Shown: positions 1 through 5,094 of the stretch, piece after piece
Position numbering within the stretch: the stretch's first letter is position 1
Layout: each line of letters starts with the position of its first letter
Assembly (NCBI GenBank): GCA_016191305.1
Contig: JACPOX010000236.1
Coordinates: forward strand, 1-5,094
Length of the DNA: 5,094 bases
Direction of reading: 5' to 3'
Origin: Legionella longbeachae
GTDB lineage: Bacteria > Pseudomonadota > Gammaproteobacteria > Legionellales > Legionellaceae
Position numbers and translations under genes: made by a program
The notes under the pieces: generated by a model
Told to the model about the DNA's origin: nothing
Database searches by the model: none
What the model saw: the letters and a program-made list of their open reading frames with translations, nothing else

Positions 1-77
1 AGCTCATTTGTTAGGTTAATTACTTGCTGTAATTGACCATTCATTTTCCAATTGACAGCAACTATTTTGAATCTCAT
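1..77 (-). CDS. tpiA: Triosephosphate isomerase, N-terminal part (runs off the left edge)
   Basis: The minus-strand ATG at 77 opens a frame of 25 complete codons that continues past the window edge. It begins MRFKIVAVNWKMNG. This is the first beta strand and substrate loop of triosephosphate isomerase, with the family's Asn (residue 9) and catalytic Lys (residue 11) in the N-W-K motif. The enzyme interconverts dihydroxyacetone phosphate and glyceraldehyde-3-phosphate in the cytoplasm. A GAGGGG Shine-Dalgarno (85-90) sits 7 bases before the ATG, which supports this start. The residue before NWK is Val, where most bacterial enzymes have Gly (GNWKMNG). Other residues are tolerated there in some TIMs, so this need not impair function. 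The gene lies downstream of glmM in the same direction, as in Pseudomonas and Legionella, and has its own candidate promoter. Only the N-terminal tenth is visible, so the assignment rests on the motif and the gene order. Confidence 0.88.
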   Translation of the reverse strand, partial: MRFKIVAVNWKMNGQLQQVINLTNE

Positions 78-194
78 CAGTATGCCCCTCGCTTTCAACT
101 GCGGACTATACCCAAACTATTACCTTATGTGTAGTCCTATCGTGTTTTTTTTTATTAAAAGTTTTATTTTACATAAGTTAATCTCATTTTACGA
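78..194. other. glmM-tpiA intergenic spacer
   Basis: This 117-base A+T-rich spacer separates the glmM stop from the tpiA start. It holds the candidate tpiA promoter and a nine-base A-tract (minus strand). A 7-base inverted repeat, CTTATGT at 124-130 and ACATAAG at 171-177, has arms about 40 bases apart. I see no compact GC-rich hairpin followed by a T-run on the minus strand, so no intrinsic terminator for glmM is evident. Read-through from glmM into tpiA is therefore likely. Confidence 0.6.
105..133 (-). promoter_or_regulatory. Candidate sigma-70 promoter for tpiA
   Basis: Read on the minus strand, a -35-like TACACA (133-128) and a -10-like TATAGT (110-105) are separated by exactly 17 bases. 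They match the sigma-70 consensus at 4 of 6 and 5 of 6 positions. Transcription would start near 97-98, just ahead of the GAGGGG ribosome site at 90-85, giving a short leader of about 20 bases. A run of nine A (minus strand, 153-145) lies about 47-55 bases upstream of that start, where an UP element would sit. The spacing is unusually coherent, but this is consensus matching only. Confidence 0.42.
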
Positions 195-1550
195 CTACTT
201 TATGTTCAAGTTTCCCTCAATAAAGCGAATATCATCACATATTTTTTGTGCATGTTGTTTCACTAAAGATTCATCAGATCCTTCTACCATTATCCGCAAT
301 AAGGGTTCAGTACCAGAGGGTCTAAGCAATACTCTCCCTTCTCCTTTTAAGCTCGTCTCGAAATCCTCAACTATTTTGATCACTTGTGGATGTTCTGCTA
401 ATAAATTGGCATGCTTTGTTTTTAAATTTACAAGACTTTGTGGCAATAGGAGGATTCCTTGTGCTAGTTGTTGCAAAGTTTTACCCTGCTTTACCATAAT
501 TGACAATACTTGCAGTGCAGCAACTATTCCATCTCCTGTTGTTGTTTTATCAAGACAGACTATATGTCCAGAAGTTTCTCCACCTATTTTCCAATCTTTT
601 TCTCGCAATGTCTCTAAAACATAGCGATCACCTACTTTCGAACGCAGGAAAGGAATACCTAATTCTTTGATTGCCAGCTCCAATCCATAGTTGCTCATCT
701 GAGTACCAACTACACCACCATGCAATGCACCACGCTGATGTCGATCCTTAGCAATAATGTAAAGAGTTTGATCACCATCAATCAAATTACCTTTTGAATC
801 TACTAATACAACACGATCTCCATCACCATCCAAACCAATACCAATATCTGCTCCAGTACTCATCACCTTTTGTCTTAATAACTCAGGAGAGGTTGAACCA
901 CAATCTTGATTGATATTAAAGCCATCAGGCCGATTCCCAATCGCAACCACCTGTGCACCAAGCTCAGAAAATACATTAGGAGCAATGTGATAAGTGGCAC
1001 CATTTGCACAATCAACAACAATTTTTAATCCTGACAATCGTGTTAATGATGGAATTGTGGATTTGCAAAATTCAATATATCGTCCGGCAGCATCATCAAT
1101 TCGTGTTGCCTTGCCTAGTTTTTCGGAAGATACCGTTTCCATCTTCTTTTCAAATTCAGCCTCAATCGCTAACTCAACGCTGTCGGGAAGTTTCCCACCT
1201 TCCGAAGAAAAAAACTTAATGCCGTTATCTTCAAATAAGTTATGTGATGCACTAATCACTATTCCTGCATTAGCCCTAAGAGTTTGAGTCAAATAAGCTA
1301 TACCTGGTGTAGGCATAGGTCCTAACAAAGCCACATCTACACCTGCAGCAGATAAACCTGCTTCCAATGCAGACTCTAACATATAACCAGATACTCTTGT
1401 GTCTTTGCCAATGACCACTTTTTTGCGGTGCCCGTTCGCAAGAACACGCCCAACTGCCCAACCTAATTTCAATACAAACTCAGGATTAATATTCGATAAC
1501 CCCACATGTCCACGTATCCCATCGGTACCAAAATATCTACGTTGACTCAT
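195..1550 (-). CDS. glmM: Phosphoglucosamine mutase
   Basis: This 451-residue protein is close to the usual ~445 and is complete. GlmM converts glucosamine-6-phosphate to glucosamine-1-phosphate in the cytoplasm, a step towards UDP-GlcNAc for peptidoglycan and LPS. All four active-site elements of the phosphohexomutase family are visible: [10 protein letters not shown] (5-14); the phosphoserine loop ISASHN (99-104) with catalytic Ser102; the Mg-binding DGDGDR (241-246); the sugar loop GGETSGH (323-329); and the phosphate loop [10 protein letters not shown] (410-419). Shine-Dalgarno AGAGGTGA lies just before the ATG and confirms the start. One oddity is Leu105 directly after SASHN, where the family almost always has Pro (codon TTA). 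The gene sits 52 bases after folP, in the same direction, which is the classic folP-glmM arrangement. It is essential in most bacteria, so the folP lesion upstream matters for its expression. Confidence 0.96.
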   Translation of the reverse strand: MSQRRYFGTDGIRGHVGLSNINPEFVLKLGWAVGRVLANGHRKKVVIGKDTRVSGYMLESALEAGLSAAGVDVALLGPMPTPGIAYLTQTLRANAGIVISASHNLFEDNGIKFFSSEGGKLPDSVELAIEAEFEKKMETVSSEKLGKATRIDDAAGRYIEFCKSTIPSLTRLSGLKIVVDCANGATYHIAPNVFSELGAQVVAIGNRPDGFNINQDCGSTSPELLRQKVMSTGADIGIGLDGDGDRVVLVDSKGNLIDGDQTLYIIAKDRHQRGALHGGVVGTQMSNYGLELAIKELGIPFLRSKVGDRYVLETLREKDWKIGGETSGHIVCLDKTTTGDGIVAALQVLSIMVKQGKTLQQLAQGILLLPQSLVNLKTKHANLLAEHPQVIKIVEDFETSLKGEGRVLLRPSGTEPLLRIMVEGSDESLVKQHAQKICDDIRFIEGNLNIK

Positions 1551-1556
1551 CGTAAA

Positions 1557-1564
1557 TCACCTCT
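1557..1564 (-). promoter_or_regulatory. Strong ribosome binding site of glmM
   Basis: The minus strand reads AGAGGTGA from 1564 to 1557, six bases before the ATG at 1550. It is the best Shine-Dalgarno match in the window. It fixes the glmM start and suggests glmM can recruit ribosomes on its own rather than depending on coupling to the damaged folP. Confidence 0.75.
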
Positions 1565-1572
1565 GTATAAAG

Positions 1573-1595
1573 AACCACAGTTAGGAACTGAGGTT
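1573..1595 (-). other. Intercistronic hairpin between folP and glmM
   Basis: The arms AACC-x-CAGTT and AACTG-x-GGTT pair as nine base pairs around one internal mismatch, with a three-base loop at 1583-1585. The structure lies 7 bases after the folP stop codon and ends 8 bases before the glmM Shine-Dalgarno. It is followed on the minus strand by CTTTATA rather than a T-run, so it is a poor intrinsic terminator. It might be an mRNA processing or stability element or a weak attenuator. The pairing is seen directly; the role is inference. Confidence 0.45.
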
Positions 1596-1602
1596 ATAAA
1601 GA

Positions 1603-2216
1603 CTATTTTATCTTGCAAATCATATCGATCATATGTAACGCTTGATTTGTTTCATCCACATCATGCGTTCTTATGATTCCAACACCCTTTAACGCTGCAT
1701 ATACAGCTACTGCGACACTTCCTATTAAACGTTCATTGACCTCTTTAGAAAGCACTATACCAATTGTACTTTTGCGTGAAACACCTAAAAGCAGGGGCAT
1801 TTCAAAAGTAAAAAAACTATCAAGCTTTTTAGTCAAGAGCAAATTATCATTAACTTGCTTTCCAAAACCAAAACCTGGATCTAATATTATGGATTTTCTA
1901 TTTATACCAACCTGCTCACACGCTGCAATACGATCAGTGAAAAAACCCGCTATTTCCGAAATAACACCCTCTGAATAATGAGGGCTTTGTTGCATATATT
2001 GCGGCTCGCCTTGCATGTGCATTAAACATCGGCTCCTTGCGAAATTAATTGAAATGCTTGCTCGCACGCCCTATCATTTGATAAAAATTTGCCTCCATCA
2101 GAAAAGGAATCGGGCGTGACATTTAACACACCCATAATTAATGGTTTTTCTGGAGGATTACCTATGAAAGGTTGACGTTGACGCTCAAGCCAACCTATAA
2201 ATTGCGTTGAATTCAC
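1603..2216 (-). pseudogene. folP: Dihydropteroate synthase broken by an internal out-of-frame deletion
   Basis: DHPS joins 6-hydroxymethyl-dihydropterin diphosphate to p-aminobenzoate in folate synthesis and is the sulfonamide target. The frame starting with GTG at 2216 encodes 64 residues including loop 1, NVTPDSFSDGG (32-42), and ends ...GADV at TAA 2024-2022. Homology resumes in another frame at the codon for Cys of CLMHMQGEP (2028-2026) and runs to TAG at 1603. That part includes the pterin-site LDPGFGFGK, the SRKS lysine and the RTHD arginine and histidine. Against the 282-residue E. coli enzyme as I recall it, about 83 residues are absent. They include loop 2 (GGESTRP), the ISVDT strand and the IIND motif, so neither fragment can form the full active site. 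No other damage is visible, which suggests a recent event. The GTG start lies 21 bases after the ftsH stop, with a weak GAGAG ribosome site. An assembly artefact is the main alternative. Confidence 0.87.
2020..2030 (-). other. folP deletion junction with stop/start overlap
   Basis: Here the minus strand reads GATGTTTAATG. The upstream frame reads Asp-Val-stop (TAA 2024-2022). The downstream frame reads Cys-Leu-Met, using TGT at 2028-2026 and ATG at 2022-2020. The TGT fits both flanks, so it is probably a short microhomology at the breakpoint. The stop and the next in-frame ATG overlap as TAATG, the form used for translational coupling between cistrons. Confidence 0.7.
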
Positions 2217-2237
2217 CTGCTTCTCTCACTTTATATC

Positions 2238-4157
2238 TCAGTGCTCTTCAGCAGGGTTTACGATTACTTCATGCTCAGCTGGTTTGTCAGATGACTTATT
2301 AACCTCTTCAGCACCATCCAAAGGTTTTGATGAGCCCCAATCTTCTGGTGGAGAAGGTTCTTTTCCAGACATAATTTCCTGTATTTGCTTAAAATCGATG
2401 GTTTCATATTTAATTAAGTTTTCCGCCATCATGTGCAATTTATCCATATTGGCTACCAGAATTCCTTTAGCTCGCTGATAGTTTCTGTCAATAATGGCTC
2501 GGACTTCATCATCAATTTGTTGTGCCGTCCTATCGGACATTTCCTTATGTTTATTCATTGAACGTCCCAAGAAGACTTCTTCTTCCTCTTCTCCAAAAGT
2601 TAGGGGCCCCAGAGTTGACAATCCCCAAGAAGTAACCATTTTACGTGCAATTTCAGTAGATCGCATAATGTCATTAGAAGCACCTGTAGTAACACTTTCT
2701 GGGCCAAAAATAAGTTCTTCAGCAATCCGTCCTCCAAACAGACTTGATAACTGACTTTCCAGACGACGCTTTGTATGGCTATATCGATCTTGCTCCGGAA
2801 GGAACATGGTCACACCAAGTGCACGTCCACGAGGAATAATCGAAACTTTATAAACAGGATCGTGCTCTGGCACAGATAAGCCAACAATAGCATGTCCTGC
2901 TTCATGGTATGCAGTCAGTTTTTTCTCATTATCATCCATCACCATAGAGCGTCGTTCAGCCCCCATCATGATTTTATCTTTTGCTTTATCCAACTCCATC
3001 ATACCCACTTTGCGTTTATTCGCACGTGCTGCAAATAAGGCGGCTTCATTCACTAGATTTGCCAAGTCTGCACCAGAAAATCCAGGAGTACCCCGAGCAA
3101 TATCCATTACTTGTACATTATTATCTACAGGAACCTTTTGCAAATGCACTCTTAATATTTGTTCACGTCCACGAATATCGGGCAAAGGAACCACAACTTG
3201 GCGATCGAAACGCCCAGGACGTAATAATGCCGGGTCTAAAACATCTGGACGGTTAGTTGCTGCAACAACAATAACTCCTTCACTACCCTCAAAGCCATCC
3301 ATTTCAACCAGCAACTGATTTAATGTTTGTTCACGTTCATCATGTCCACCACCAAGACCTGCACCTCGATGACGACCTACTGCATCAATTTCATCAATAA
3401 AAATTATGCAAGGTGCGTGCTTTTTAGCCTGCTCGAACATATCACGAACTCGAGAGGCACCAACACCAACAAACATTTCAACAAAATCAGAACCGGAAAT
3501 TGTAAAGAAAGGAACCTTAGCTTCACCGGCAACAGCTCGGGCTAATAAAGTTTTACCTGTTCCAGGAGAACCTACGAGCAAGACACCTCGAGGAATACGC
3601 CCCCCAAGATTTTGGAATTTCGTTGGATCACGTAAAAAGTCAACTAATTCCTTAACTTCATCTTTGGCTTCATCCACTCCGGCGACGTCTGCAAATGTAA
3701 CTTTGACTTGATCTTCACCAAGTAACCGTGCCCGTGAACGACCAAAGGACATAGCACCTCGTCCACCACCACCTTGCATTTGGCGCATGAAAAATACCCA
3801 AACACCAATTAAAAGCAGCATTGGGAACCAATTAATAAATAAATGCAACAAGAAACTTTCCTGTTGTTTTTCTTGACCACTCACATCTACCTTACTTTTT
3901 AGTAATTCACCTAAAAGTGCATTATCCTGCATCGGCATATAAGTGACAAAGCGCTTATTATTTTTGGTCATCCCTTTGATGATTTTATCATCTTCAATGG
4001 TTACTGAATTAACCATACCCTGATCGACTTCTTTCAAAAATTGGCTGTAGGAAAGTTTCTCAGCAACCGAGTTTCGAGGGCCGAAATTACTGAAAACTGA
4101 AACTAGCACAATTGCTATAATCAGCCATAAAAACAAATTCTTAACCATGTCGTTCAA
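2238..4157 (-). CDS. ftsH: ATP-dependent zinc metalloprotease FtsH
   Basis: FtsH is the membrane-anchored AAA+ protease that degrades misfolded membrane proteins and regulators, such as sigma-32 and LpxC in E. coli. The 639 residues fit the family. Counting from the TTG start, membrane segment 1 is at about 8-22 and a periplasmic domain at about 25-103. Membrane segment 2 is at about 104-123, followed by a glycine-rich linker (GGGGRG). The ATPase has Walker A GSPGTGKT (196-203), pore motif FVG (229-231), Walker B IIFIDE (251-256) and a second region of homology with arginines 313 and 316. The protease has HEAGH (418-422) and the likely third zinc ligand Asp496 in GASND. The tail after ~600 is low in complexity and acidic. 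A Shine-Dalgarno AGAGG lies 8 bases before TTG 4157. The ATG at 4148 (MVKNLFLWL) aligns with the E. coli start but has no ribosome site of its own. All catalytic residues are intact. It follows rlmE by 67 bases, as in E. coli. Confidence 0.97.
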   Translation of the reverse strand: MNDMVKNLFLWLIIAIVLVSVFSNFGPRNSVAEKLSYSQFLKEVDQGMVNSVTIEDDKIIKGMTKNNKRFVTYMPMQDNALLGELLKSKVDVSGQEKQQESFLLHLFINWFPMLLLIGVWVFFMRQMQGGGGRGAMSFGRSRARLLGEDQVKVTFADVAGVDEAKDEVKELVDFLRDPTKFQNLGGRIPRGVLLVGSPGTGKTLLARAVAGEAKVPFFTISGSDFVEMFVGVGASRVRDMFEQAKKHAPCIIFIDEIDAVGRHRGAGLGGGHDEREQTLNQLLVEMDGFEGSEGVIVVAATNRPDVLDPALLRPGRFDRQVVVPLPDIRGREQILRVHLQKVPVDNNVQVMDIARGTPGFSGADLANLVNEAALFAARANKRKVGMMELDKAKDKIMMGAERRSMVMDDNEKKLTAYHEAGHAIVGLSVPEHDPVYKVSIIPRGRALGVTMFLPEQDRYSHTKRRLESQLSSLFGGRIAEELIFGPESVTTGASNDIMRSTEIARKMVTSWGLSTLGPLTFGEEEEEVFLGRSMNKHKEMSDRTAQQIDDEVRAIIDRNYQRAKGILVANMDKLHMMAENLIKYETIDFKQIQEIMSGKEPSPPEDWGSSKPLDGAEEVNKSSDKPAEHEVIVNPAEEH

Positions 4158-4165
4158 AGTATTAA

Positions 4166-4170
4166 CCTCT
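4166..4170 (-). promoter_or_regulatory. Ribosome binding site favouring a TTG start for ftsH
   Basis: The minus strand has AGAGG at 4170-4166. The gap to TTG at 4157 is 8 bases, which is ideal. The gap to the in-frame ATG at 4148 is 17 bases, which is too long. This favours the TTG and a three-residue N-terminal extension (Met-Asn-Asp) relative to the E. coli-like start. Confidence 0.55.
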
Positions 4171-4190
4171 TTTAGTGAAGTACCGCTTTT

Positions 4191-4220
4191 ATTATGAGAT
4201 CGAAATTCTTAAATCATAAA
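4191..4220 (-). promoter_or_regulatory. Weak candidate promoter upstream of ftsH
   Basis: On the minus strand a -10-like CATAAT (4196-4191, 5 of 6) follows a -35-like TTTATG (4220-4215, 3 of 6) with an 18-base spacer. It lies in the 67-base rlmE-ftsH gap and would give a leader of about 25 bases to the TTG start. I see no clear heat-shock sigma-32 consensus in the gap. No terminator hairpin follows rlmE, so co-transcription with rlmE is the default expectation. Confidence 0.28.
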
Positions 4221-4224
4221 CTTA

Positions 4225-4845
4225 CTATAAATTATATCCCTTTGCCAGCAAATAGGTTTCTTTTGAACGAGCACGTGAAGCCAAAGGCTTACGAATCACT
4301 ACCTTCTTAAAAGAAGATCTCGCTTGTTTCACTAGATCATCAAAACCCGAACCATGAAAAATTTTAATTAACATCGCCCCCCCAGGCTTTAGCATTTTTT
4401 CGGCAAAATCAAAAGCTAGCTCCACCAGGTACATTGCCCGAGGGATATCAATTGCTGGAGTACCACTCATATTTGGGGCCATATCTGATAATATCAAGTC
4501 TACGCTGTGCTTTGGAATTAAATTCATAATCTTCTGTAATACTTCATTTTCACGAAAATCACCGAGAATCACATCTACATCAGGCAGAGCATCCATAGGT
4601 AAAATATCCAGAGCAACAATTCTCCCATGGCCTTGCATCCGCTCAGAAACATACTGCGTCCATCCCCCAGGAGCTGCACCTAAATCTACTACCGTCATGC
4701 CAGGCCTTAGTAAAGACTCTTTATCATCTACTTCTTTTAATTTATAAACGGCACGACTACGATAGCCTTCAAGCTGCGCTTTTTTTACATAAACATCATC
4801 GAAGTGCTCTTGCAACCATCGTTTACTGCTTTTAGATCGTTTCAT
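4225..4845 (-). CDS. rlmE: 23S rRNA 2'-O-ribose U2552 methyltransferase
   Basis: RlmE (FtsJ/RrmJ) uses S-adenosylmethionine to methylate the 2'-OH of U2552 in the A-loop of 23S rRNA, a late step in 50S maturation. The 206 residues compare with 209 in E. coli. The K-D-K-E catalytic set is complete: Lys35 (AVYKL), Asp121 ([12 protein letters not shown]), Lys161 (LIKIF) and Glu196 (SKETY), each shifted by 3 from the E. coli numbering. The SAM-binding motif [13 protein letters not shown] is at 52-64, with Asp80 at the end of the next strand. The basic N-terminus [14 protein letters not shown] matches the RNA-binding start of the family. The only start in frame is ATG 4845, since TAA lies a few codons upstream, yet no Shine-Dalgarno precedes it. 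It is the first gene of the minus-strand block, divergent from yhbY as in E. coli. Confidence 0.96.
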   Translation of the reverse strand: MKRSKSSKRWLQEHFDDVYVKKAQLEGYRSRAVYKLKEVDDKESLLRPGMTVVDLGAAPGGWTQYVSERMQGHGRIVALDILPMDALPDVDVILGDFRENEVLQKIMNLIPKHSVDLILSDMAPNMSGTPAIDIPRAMYLVELAFDFAEKMLKPGGAMLIKIFHGSGFDDLVKQARSSFKKVVIRKPLASRARSKETYLLAKGYNL

Positions 4846-4982
4846 AACATAATATAAAGTGTCAATTTAATCTATGATACTGAATTTCACTACCGTTTCC
4901 CAGCAAAACGTGCAATAATTTACCATTTTATCATCTAGTCCTCAAATCGATCATATTATTGGGGTTAACAAGGAACATTACA
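4846..4982. promoter_or_regulatory. Divergent rlmE / yhbY intergenic region
   Basis: This 137-base A+T-rich gap must hold promoters for both directions, but none is convincing. For rlmE (minus), TTGAGG and TAAATT lie 17 bases apart around 4916-4945. A TATATTAT box at 4856-4849 lies so close to the ATG that it would give an almost leaderless message. A TTGACA at 4865-4860 is too near the start to serve as a usual -35. For yhbY (plus), TATTAT at 4954-4959 is a possible -10 without a good -35. No extended palindrome or operator-like repeat was seen. Confidence 0.4.
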
Positions 4983-5094
4983 GTGGATATTGCACTAAAA
5001 AAATCACTCAAAGCAAAAGCTCATCATTTAAAACCAGTAGTGCTTCTCGGCACCAAAGGATTAACAGAGGCTGTTATTGCTGAAACCGATATTG
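4983..5094 (+). CDS. yhbY: YhbY-type RNA-binding (CRM domain) ribosome assembly protein, N-terminal part
   Basis: A GTG start at 4983 opens a frame running off the right edge after 37 complete codons. It contains LKAKAHHLKPVVLLGTKGLT followed by EAVIAE. This matches the start of E. coli YhbY (GLAHPLKPVVLLGSNGLTEGVLAE, from memory), the small CRM-domain protein associated with pre-50S ribosomal particles. An AAGGA ribosome site at 4970-4974, 8 bases before the GTG, supports the start, and no ATG lies in frame upstream. It is divergent from rlmE, the usual place for this gene in Gammaproteobacteria. About two fifths of the ~97-residue protein is visible, including the conserved LKPVVLLG-x-x-GLT core. 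Confidence 0.9.
   Translation, partial: MDIALKKSLKAKAHHLKPVVLLGTKGLTEAVIAETDI

Noticed and set aside
140..170. T-rich plus-strand run as a terminator
   Set aside because: No stem-loop precedes the T-run on the plus strand, and no plus-strand gene ends there. It makes better sense as an A-tract upstream of tpiA.
52..624. A 190-codon plus-strand open frame opposite the end of glmM
   Set aside because: It lies antisense to conserved glmM codons, spans the tpiA promoter region and start, and resembles no family. It is a shadow of the real gene.
2022..2067. Programmed ribosomal frameshift joining the two folP frames
   Set aside because: A frameshift would restore one frame but could not supply the ~83 missing residues, so a deletion is the better explanation.
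2968..3318. Overlapping plus-strand open frames opposite the ftsH ATPase region
   Set aside because: The opposite strand encodes unbroken, highly conserved FtsH sequence. These frames show no recognisable motifs.
3549..3572. Walker A of FtsH reads GSPGTGKT instead of GPPGTGKT
   Set aside because: Ser at this position is a known variant in proteobacterial FtsH proteins, for example in Neisseria, and does not affect the lysine and threonine that bind ATP.
4860..4865. Perfect TTGACA on the minus strand as the rlmE -35 box
   Set aside because: With normal spacing the -10 would fall inside the rlmE coding region at about 4842-4837, where the bases are AAACGA, so it cannot drive the full gene.
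1..5094. A novel defence, mobile or biosynthetic system
   Set aside because: Every long frame is either a recognised housekeeping gene or its antisense shadow. No insertion sequence, array of repeats, integrase or unknown gene is present.

Overview
The window holds a conserved gammaproteobacterial housekeeping block at about 40% G+C by eye. Protein-level matches recalled from known families identify every gene. The order is tpiA (partial), glmM, folP, ftsH and rlmE (ftsJ/rrmJ), all on the minus strand, with yhbY (partial) diverging on the plus strand. This order continues as tpiA-secG in Pseudomonas- and Legionella-type genomes. The A+T-rich codon use and the FtsH and RlmE sequences suggest a member of the Legionellales, probably Legionella or a close relative. 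That placement is inference from memory, not a search result.

Layout, left to right (transcription of the main block runs right to left): 1-77 is the 5' end of tpiA; 78-194 is a spacer with a candidate tpiA promoter and an A-tract; 195-1550 is glmM; 1551-1602 is a spacer with a hairpin; 1603-2216 is a broken folP; 2238-4157 is ftsH, probably starting with TTG; 4158-4224 is a spacer with a weak candidate promoter; 4225-4845 is rlmE; 4846-4982 is the divergent promoter region; 4983-5094 is the 5' end of yhbY.

The genes serve growth and stress functions. RlmE methylates 23S rRNA and YhbY helps 50S assembly. FtsH degrades membrane and regulatory proteins. FolP makes dihydropteroate for folate. 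GlmM makes glucosamine-1-phosphate for peptidoglycan and LPS. TpiA is a glycolytic enzyme.

The standout observation is folP. Its first 64 codons and its last ~141 codons are well preserved, but about 83 middle codons are missing and the two halves are in different reading frames. The lost part includes the GGESTRP loop and the residues around the conserved ISVDT and IIND motifs. The simplest reading is a recent out-of-frame internal deletion of about 250 bp, or an assembly or strain artefact. The junction forms a TAATG stop/start overlap that might keep ribosomes moving through the broken gene towards the essential glmM gene.

I found no mobile element, CRISPR array, tRNA, rRNA, defence cassette or novel system. 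Apart from folP, this is an ordinary core-genome region.
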